This document shows, in pieces, positions 6,492 through 9,578 of a DNA stretch of 9,578 bases. Where the stretch lies: NCBI GenBank assembly GCA_013696265.1, contig JACCYX010000493.1, positions 1-9,578 of the forward strand. Reading direction: 5' to 3'. Both the position numbers and the translations under genes were made by a program. Each line of letters begins with the position of its first letter. Position 1 is the stretch's first letter. Source of the stretch: Chloroflexia bacterium (GTDB lineage Bacteria > Chloroflexota > Chloroflexia > Thermomicrobiales > UBA6265). The notes under the pieces were generated by a model. The model ran no database searches. It saw only the letters and a program-made list of their open reading frames with translations, and had not been told where the DNA came from.

Positions 6492-7811
6492 TCAGTCGAT
6501 GGGCCAGACGTGCGAAGGCTGCCTGGGGAAGAGAGCGTCGAGCAAGACCCGCGCTTCCGCGTCGTCAACGCGGCAATCAGCGAAGGCGTATTCCAGTTCC
6601 GCCAGCGAACGGTAACCAAACAGGAGCTGGAGGAAGGTCAACCCTGGGAAGGCCGGGGCGGCTTCCCAGTTTTCGCCTGGTTCCCATGCCTCCACAGCCG
6701 CGAGCCGACCCTCGTCGAGGACGAGGCGGAGACCGTCCCCATAGAATCCGAGTCGAAGCTCACCAGAATGGCCGGTCGCCATGGAGGCGGCAAGCCGCTC
6801 CTCCAGCACCGGTGCGATATGGCGCAGGAACGCCGGGAGGGCGGGTACTCGTAGGTAGTAGGCGTAAGGGCGTATCTTCCGGGGCAAGCGCTCGGGAATG
6901 GCGCGGTAGACCGGGTGCGCGGCGCCGAGCGCGAAAGAGAAACTTTCCCAGGCGCGGTCACCTGGCTGCTCCTGATACTTCTCAGCGGTGGACTTGAGAT
7001 AGCGCAACACGGTCGGGGTTACCGCTAACCAGGAGACGCCCACCGCCAGCTCGAACGCACGGACGACCAAGCCGGTCCCCCAGAGTTGCCCGGCGTGGAC
7101 GACATAGCCGACAGGTTGGCCGTCCAGCCGCTCGACGACCTGGACGGCGTGCCGGCTCTCGCCGTGCCGCCCCTCAAGCTCAAAGCGCCAGATCGCCGCG
7201 TCGCGCACAGCGGAGACAAGAGCGCGCGGCCGTGCCTGCTCATCCAAGTCCGCGATGAACGGGAGGTCGTCGAGCGTCGCCGCCCGCACCCGGTACGGCT
7301 CGGCCGTCTCCGCGGCCAGATCCGGGATGTAGGGACGGTACCCGGTGCGGCCGCCGCCGAGGTCGAGGACCATCTCGTAGCCGAACTGACGATAGTAGTG
7401 GGGAATGCCAGTAATGGCCTGGGCCAGGTGACCACGGTCGGCGCTCCAACCATGCACTACCGCCATCTGGCGGCGGACCAACCCGCGTCGCCGATACTCG
7501 GGGCGAGTGCCGACGAGTTCTACGCGACCCACGCCGAACGGGATGCCGCTGTAAGTCCAGGTCTGGGCAATCAGGTTCAGCGAGGAGACGATCTCCCCGC
7601 TCTGCGTCGCTTCCACCACGGTAAAGTCGCCTGGGCCGCAGGTCGGGTGGTGGCCGCTCATCAGGTCTCGGGTCCAGGAGGCGATGAATGTGCTGGTGCT
7701 TTCGTCCGCCGTCCGGTGAATCTCAGCGTTGAAGGCAACAAGCGCCTCAGTGTCGGCAATCGTCGCCTGGCGCAGCTCCAGATCGTCGCCCAGCTCTTCG
7801 ATAACCTCCAC
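6492..7811 (-). CDS. Eis-like GNAT N-acetyltransferase with C-terminal SCP2-like domain
   Basis: A 439-residue protein with the three-part layout of the Eis (enhanced intracellular survival) group. Residues 10-150 form a GNAT domain with the acetyl-CoA loop in VELVGTRPEYRRRGLVRRQM (97-116) and GIPHYYRQFGYE (135-146). Residues 173-320 form a second GNAT-like domain (EPYRVRAATLDDLPFIADL, 171-189). Residues 325-439 suit a sterol-carrier-protein-2-like fold. Known Eis enzymes acetylate amines, including aminoglycosides; the substrate here cannot be told. The GTG start at 7811 is chosen because GGAGG (7818-7822) lies six bases upstream. The C-terminus ends WPID, and its carboxylate may enter the active site as in Eis, which is inference. 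It converges with the gene at 5675-6460; no shared terminator is visible in the 31-base gap. Confidence 0.92.
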   Translation of the reverse strand: MEVIEELGDDLELRQATIADTEALVAFNAEIHRTADESTSTFIASWTRDLMSGHHPTCGPGDFTVVEATQSGEIVSSLNLIAQTWTYSGIPFGVGRVELVGTRPEYRRRGLVRRQMAVVHGWSADRGHLAQAITGIPHYYRQFGYEMVLDLGGGRTGYRPYIPDLAAETAEPYRVRAATLDDLPFIADLDEQARPRALVSAVRDAAIWRFELEGRHGESRHAVQVVERLDGQPVGYVVHAGQLWGTGLVVRAFELAVGVSWLAVTPTVLRYLKSTAEKYQEQPGDRAWESFSFALGAAHPVYRAIPERLPRKIRPYAYYLRVPALPAFLRHIAPVLEERLAASMATGHSGELRLGFYGDGLRLVLDEGRLAAVEAWEPGENWEAAPAFPGLTFLQLLFGYRSLAELEYAFADCRVDDAEARVLLDALFPRQPSHVWPID

Positions 7812-7817
7812 CGCCGG

Positions 7818-7822
7818 CCTCC
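7818..7822 (-). promoter_or_regulatory. Shine-Dalgarno site for the acetyltransferase GTG start
   Basis: Minus-strand GGAGG six bases before GTG 7811; it fixes the non-ATG start. Confidence 0.75.
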
Positions 7823-7841
7823 GGTCCTGATTGCGCGCACA

Positions 7842-8126
7842 CTATCCCGCCAGGCAGAGCCACTCTCTCACAGGTTGATGGGCGGCGCTGTCAACCGTGA
7901 GAATCCGAGTCGCGGGCTCGACGAAGTAGTCCCAACGCCTCGACTGGTTCGCCATCACCCCTGCCTGCCCCACCTCCACCGCGGCCCGGATGACGGATGG
8001 AACCGCATGGTAGGCGTGGTGTTCGCGACGGTCTACGTGGAAAACAAACAAGCCGTGGCATGTATGCCACGGCTTGAAGTCGAGCCACGTATCCGTGAAG
8101 TCACCGTCTCCGTTTCCCGGAATCAT
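7842..8126 (-). CDS. Doubtful small ORF, unknown protein or gene remnant
   Basis: This 94-residue frame lies 30 bases upstream of the acetyltransferase gene on the same strand. Arguments for it: about 79% of the codon third positions I checked are G or C, like the neighbouring genes, and the composition is protein-like (tryptophans, balanced charge; for example RRWDYFVEPATRILTVDSAA near residues 63-82). The frame stays open upstream of the ATG to a stop near 8165, adding residues such as DPRRFRPY, so the ATG may not be the original start. Arguments against: no ribosome site before ATG 8126, no recognisable domain, and a terminator-like hairpin (8041-8076) inside the frame. It could be a remnant of a longer gene. 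I do not know its function. Confidence 0.33.
   Translation of the reverse strand: MIPGNGDGDFTDTWLDFKPWHTCHGLFVFHVDRREHHAYHAVPSVIRAAVEVGQAGVMANQSRRWDYFVEPATRILTVDSAAHQPVREWLCLAG
8041..8076 (-). terminator. Intrinsic terminator-like hairpin, minus strand
   Basis: Bases 8049-8060 (caagccgtggca) pair perfectly with 8065-8076 across a 4-base loop. Read on the minus strand, the 12-bp stem is followed directly by TTTGTTTTCC, a good U-tract. The plus strand has no T-tract. It would stop minus-strand transcripts coming from the small-gene region at the right, or act as an attenuator about 230 bases before the acetyltransferase start. It lies within the doubtful ORF 7842-8126, so the two calls conflict. 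Confidence 0.5.
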
Positions 8127-8167
8127 GTATGGGCGGAAGCGACGGGGATCGGTTCGCCGGTTGCATT

Positions 8168-8407
8168 ATGCCACCTACGGCCATTTACCTTCCCACGCTG
8201 GAAATCGACCCAGAGACGGGCGACTTCGACAGCCCATCGAGCCCGCGTCGACCTGTCAAGAAACTGACGGCCGATCAGCGGGCGGACGTTCGGCGGTTTG
8301 CGTCGACGCGATCCCTTCGCGAACTGGCCCTGTCCTTCGACGTGTCGCATGAGACGATCCGGTCCGTTCTGCGGGAAGAACAGCGAGACGCTATTGCCGC
8401 TGACTAA
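8168..8407 (+). CDS. Small helix-turn-helix DNA-binding protein (homeodomain-like, resolvase-type HTH)
   Basis: A 79-residue protein. After a proline-rich N-terminal part (1-30), residues 31-70 form a homeodomain-like HTH of the kind at the C-terminus of Hin-type resolvases and in transposase N-termini: KKLTADQRADVRRFA (31-45), then the helix-turn-helix proper, SLRELALSFDVSHETIRSVL (49-68). It probably binds DNA, but there is no catalytic domain. The ATG at 8168 is preferred since the HTH protein reads naturally from MPPTAIYL. An in-frame ATG at 8129 would add 13 residues. Neither start has a clear ribosome site. About 70% of codon third positions are G/C. The overlapping minus-strand frame 8123-8350 is arginine-rich and taken as a shadow. 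The context of small plus-strand genes suggests a phage or integrative-element remnant. Confidence 0.65.
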   Translation: MPPTAIYLPTLEIDPETGDFDSPSSPRRPVKKLTADQRADVRRFASTRSLRELALSFDVSHETIRSVLREEQRDAIAAD

Positions 8408-8519
8408 AACACGCTCATGACCGCAAAAATTGCCCGAAAAATACAGGGTGAGGGGGGGACTTTGAATCCCTGTGCAAAGTTATGTACTCTCATGAATGTA
8501 GGTTTGCGGTTCGTCTGAA
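8408..8519 (+). other. AT-richer spacer with overlapping small hairpins
   Basis: This stretch is visibly richer in A/T than its surroundings and includes a run of seven G at 8452-8458. Two stems that exclude each other can form: acaggg/ccctgt (8443-8448, 8468-8473) and actttg/caaagt (8459-8464, 8475-8480). A weak promoter is possible, TTGAAT (8462-8467), 17 bases, TACTCT (8485-8490), which would serve the ORF at 8520. I give the promoter low weight. Confidence 0.25.
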
Positions 8520-8765
8520 ATGAATCGCCGCGCAGACGGATTGACACCCCGGTCTGCGGTGAAGCGCCTGAGCACGATGCCCCACAACAAGGCCTTAGCG
8601 AATCTCAAGGCGGCCAGAGACAAGGCCGCGGGAAGTGCGAGTCTCAGGGCAAACCCCCAGTGTCCAAGGGTCACGGTCACGACTTTTCGTCGTGTCTGTG
8701 GCCCTTTTTGGTTGCCACGGACGCGATTCCGAGAGGAAACGCGTTATGGCTCCGCAAGCCCCTAA
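8520..8765 (+). CDS. Weak ORF, hypothetical 81-residue protein, possibly truncated
   Basis: An ATG-started frame without a clear ribosome site; an inner ATG at 8577 gives MPHNKALANLKAARDKAAGS. The first 48 codons have about 73% G/C in third position, close to the real genes, whereas the last 33 codons have about 48% and an unlikely composition (RRVCGPFWLPRTRFREETRY). The coding signal therefore seems to end near 8665, suggesting a frameshift or truncation. The 3' end also overlaps the regulatory hairpins and the start of the next gene (8746). No domain is recognised. A basic helix around NKALANLKAARDKA is all that can be said. Confidence 0.28.
   Translation: MNRRADGLTPRSAVKRLSTMPHNKALANLKAARDKAAGSASLRANPQCPRVTVTTFRRVCGPFWLPRTRFREETRYGSASP
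8678..8727 (+). promoter_or_regulatory. Two mutually exclusive RNA hairpins in front of the HTH gene ribosome site
   Basis: Hairpin A: cacgac/gtcgtg (8678-8683 with 8689-8694), 5-base loop. Hairpin B: 8690-8702 with 8714-8726, a 13-bp stem whose loop has a T5 run. B has G-U wobbles at 8693/8723 and 8697/8719, which are stable only in plus-strand RNA. A and B share bases 8690-8694, so only one can form. B ends five bases before the ribosome site AGAGGA (8732-8737). This layout would suit translational or attenuation-type control of the downstream HTH gene, but no ligand or regulator is suggested by the sequence. Confidence 0.4.
8732..8737 (+). promoter_or_regulatory. Shine-Dalgarno site for the HTH gene at 8746
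   Basis: AGAGGA stands eight bases before ATG 8746, supporting this start over the in-frame GTG at 8635. Confidence 0.65.
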
Positions 8766-8973
8766 CCTCCTGATCGATATACCCCGACGCGCGTTCGGCG
8801 CGCGTGAACTCGTAGATATGACAGGCGTGAGTGAACGCCGGGTCCGGACGGCAATGAAGACGGGCGAAATCCAAACCGTCCGCGTGTTCGGGCGCGTCTT
8901 GATCCCGGCCAACGAAGTCGACCGGCTGTTGACCCCGGCTATGCAACCCGAAGGCGGTCCTCAATGCCGCTGA
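8746..8973 (+). CDS. Excisionase/MerR-like helix-turn-helix DNA-binding protein
   Basis: A 75-residue protein. Residues 17-62 form a winged HTH of the excisionase (HTH_17, MerR-like) type: FGARELVDMTGVSERRVRTA (17-36) is the HTH, KTGEIQTVRVFGRVLIP (38-54) the wing with the usual R-V-x-G-R-x-x-I-P pattern, and ANEVDRLL (55-62) the closing helix. Such proteins act as excisionases or small regulators in phages and integrative elements. The start at 8746 has AGAGGA eight bases upstream. The frame stops at 8973 after a short, odd tail (GPQCR), while a protein-like sequence goes on in the +1 frame to 9106 (next entry). The gene may therefore be frameshifted or use recoding; the full product would be about 119 residues. 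Confidence 0.75.
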   Translation: MAPQAPNLLIDIPRRAFGARELVDMTGVSERRVRTAMKTGEIQTVRVFGRVLIPANEVDRLLTPAMQPEGGPQCR

Positions 8974-9106
8974 AACGGAGCCGCAGGCTGACGACGCGGT
9001 CCTGTGGCCGCTGGTTCAAGTCCTCGGCGACATCGCCTGCCGCGTCGAACGCGACGAACAGGCGAAGACGACCGCTGAACGCGACCGCGAATCGGAAGCG
9101 GCATGA
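8957..9106 (+). other. Probable C-terminal extension of the HTH protein in the +1 frame
   Basis: In the frame one base after that of the HTH gene, 49 codons from 8957 to the TGA at 9104-9106 read as an acidic, alanine-rich, helix-forming tail: VLNAAETEPQADDAVLWPLV, then QVLGDIACRVERDEQAKTTA and ERDRESEAA. The frame has been open since 8933 (TGA at 8930-8932) but contains no ATG, GTG or TTG before the tail, so it cannot start by itself. About 73% of third positions are G/C. A strong hairpin follows ten bases after the stop. The competing frame from ATG 8964 (61 codons) gives only arginine/serine-rich low-complexity sequence and is judged a shadow. HTH proteins of this type often carry a coiled-coil C-terminus. 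Confidence 0.5.
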
Positions 9107-9115
9107 CCGAAGCAG

Positions 9116-9144
9116 AAGCCGTCCCCCGGCGAAAGGGGCGGCTT
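9116..9144 (+). terminator. Hairpin after the HTH gene, possible terminator
   Basis: aagccg-t-cccc (9116-9126) pairs with gggg-cggctt (9135-9144): ten base pairs with one bulged T and an 8-base loop. It lies ten bases beyond the TGA of the +1-frame tail, a usual place for a terminator, but only short T stretches follow (cttcctag), so termination would be weak or Rho-assisted. Confidence 0.35.
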
Positions 9145-9146
9145 CC

Positions 9147-9281
9147 TAGAGCGGTGTGCAGGTTGGTTGATCGCGTTCGTCCTGGCGTAGGGTTGCGGCA
9201 GCGCAGCGATGCTTGCTCCGCCCCGGCATCCTCGGCGGTACGTCGCGATACCGACACGCAACCAACCTGAACGCCGCTCTA
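9147..9281. mobile_element. 135-bp MITE with 23-bp terminal inverted repeats flanked by TA
   Basis: The left end 9147-9169 (tagagcggtgtgcagg followed by ttggttg) matches the reverse complement of the right end 9259-9281 at 21 of 23 positions. A second inner block, atcgcg (9170-9175), pairs with cgcgat (9244-9249). The outermost bases are TA on both sides, so the repeats proper begin with GAGCGG. This fits insertion at a TA dinucleotide with TA duplication, as for IS630/Tc1-mariner elements. At 135 bases it cannot encode a transposase and would be moved by one elsewhere in the genome. It lies right after the HTH gene and its hairpin. Confidence 0.7.
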
Positions 9282-9578
9282 ATGTCGGACCAAGAGCCCG
9301 CTGGTTTCCGGTTCTTGGTGAGCCTTGTGCCATAAGGCCGGCGATCATGGTTGAGACCTCGTCGGCCCAGGCACGGAGCGCAAGGCTTACTGGAATCAAG
9401 CTCCGTTCAACCGGACAGCCCGGCACGGCATCTGTTGGAGCATCGACGGTTCAGGGCTCTTTCACGGGAAGTGTTCCCTGTAAGTTGTGTTTACCCACGA
9501 TATCCATGGGCCAACGATTCCCGCCTCGTCCCTAGAGATCATGCAGGGCCAGAAGTTCCTAAGAGCTTGCGCCAATAG
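9282..9578 (+). other. Right-edge region with several stem-loops and no convincing gene
   Basis: Three plus-strand stem-loops follow the MITE closely: 9289-9298 with 9310-9319 (10 bp, one G-U pair), gcctt/aaggc (9322-9326, 9334-9338), and a compound hairpin with an outer stem ggttga/tcaacc (9349-9354, 9407-9412) and an inner stem acggagc/gctccgt (9373-9379, 9400-9406). Beyond that are agccc/gggct (9417-9421, 9454-9458) and gggaa/ttccc (9466-9470, 9474-9478). No tRNA, tmRNA or intron core was recognised. Codon third positions in all frames I checked are well below the G/C level of the real genes. Confidence 0.4.
9351..9578 (+). CDS. Very weak ORF at the right edge
   Basis: A 75-codon frame from a TTG start to a TAG that forms the last three bases of the window. 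There is no ribosome site close to the TTG, only about 53% of third positions are G/C compared with about 73% or more in the better genes here, and it runs through the strong compound hairpin at 9349-9412. The second half (HLLEHRRFRALSREVFP and following) is somewhat more protein-like. It may be a remnant of a gene or chance; I recognise no domain. Confidence 0.15.
   Translation: MRPRRPRHGAQGLLESSSVQPDSPARHLLEHRRFRALSREVFPVSCVYPRYPWANDSRLVPRDHAGPEVPKSLRQ

Noticed and set aside
7086..8267. 393-residue plus-strand open frame
   Set aside because: Shadow of the acetyltransferase gene in a GC-rich sequence; it has no domains and runs into the HTH gene in another frame.
8123..8350. 75-residue minus-strand frame ending 47 bases before the minus-strand terminator hairpin
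   Set aside because: The position is tempting, but the protein is arginine-rich without a domain, while the plus strand here gives a clear helix-turn-helix protein.
8455..8475. tRNA-like string ctttgaatccctgt as a possible integration (att) scar
   Set aside because: The T-loop is not the conserved TTCRA form, no acceptor or other tRNA arms are present, and no second copy occurs in the window.
8964..9149. 61-residue plus-strand frame starting at ATG 8964
   Set aside because: Arginine/serine-rich low-complexity product typical of a shadow frame; the +1-frame tail over the same bases has a far more protein-like composition.
9103..9270. ATG at 9103 overlapping the TGA of the HTH tail (ATGA), 56-codon frame
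   Set aside because: It runs straight through a strong hairpin and the whole 135-bp MITE; after the first few codons it is repeat sequence.
9016..9426. 136-residue minus-strand frame across the MITE
   Set aside because: It crosses the MITE and has only about 58% third-position G/C in the part outside it, with no ribosome site or domain; the part outside the MITE (VERSLIPVSLALRAWADEV) is mildly protein-like but not enough to call.

Overview
The window looks like a piece of a GC-rich bacterial chromosome. The gene content and style would suit a Chloroflexota/Thermomicrobia-like organism: GTG starts behind good GGAGG-type ribosome sites, codon third positions mostly G/C, a three-part Eis-like acetyltransferase, and MITE-like palindromes between genes. 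That placement is an inference, since no taxonomic marker gene is present.

Left half (1-5375): cell-surface sugar metabolism. A 501-residue fusion of a family 2 glycosyltransferase and a SAM-dependent methyltransferase runs on the plus strand from the first base. It converges on a complete four-gene minus-strand operon for dTDP-L-rhamnose, in the order rfbD-rfbB-rfbA-rfbC (5375 down to 1904). rfbB/rfbA and rfbA/rfbC overlap by 1 and 4 bases. Together RfbA, RfbB, RfbC and RfbD convert glucose-1-phosphate and dTTP to dTDP-L-rhamnose, and the glycosyltransferase-methyltransferase may help build the glycan or glycolipid that uses it. The gap between the converging genes holds a 313-bp MITE-like element (1579-1891) with 34-bp terminal inverted repeats, one of which carries a nested hairpin.

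Middle (5376-7811): the gap upstream of rfbD holds five small perfect hairpins in a row. Then comes a plus-strand gene (5675-6460) for an unrecognised 261-residue protein with some resemblance to nucleotide-sugar transferase folds, converging on a minus-strand gene (7811-6492) for an Eis-like GNAT acetyltransferase.

Right end (7812-9578): an accessory-looking stretch of small genes and structured DNA. It has a doubtful 94-codon minus ORF crossed by a terminator-like hairpin, a small homeodomain-like HTH protein, a weak 81-codon ORF, and an excisionase/MerR-like HTH protein. The last appears to continue in the +1 frame as an acidic coiled-coil tail. It is preceded by two mutually exclusive RNA hairpins and followed by a 135-bp TA-flanked MITE (9147-9281). 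The last 300 bases hold several stem-loops and no convincing gene. This end looks like the debris of an integrated element; I see no complete integrase, transposase, defence system or CRISPR array. No tRNA or rRNA gene was recognised.
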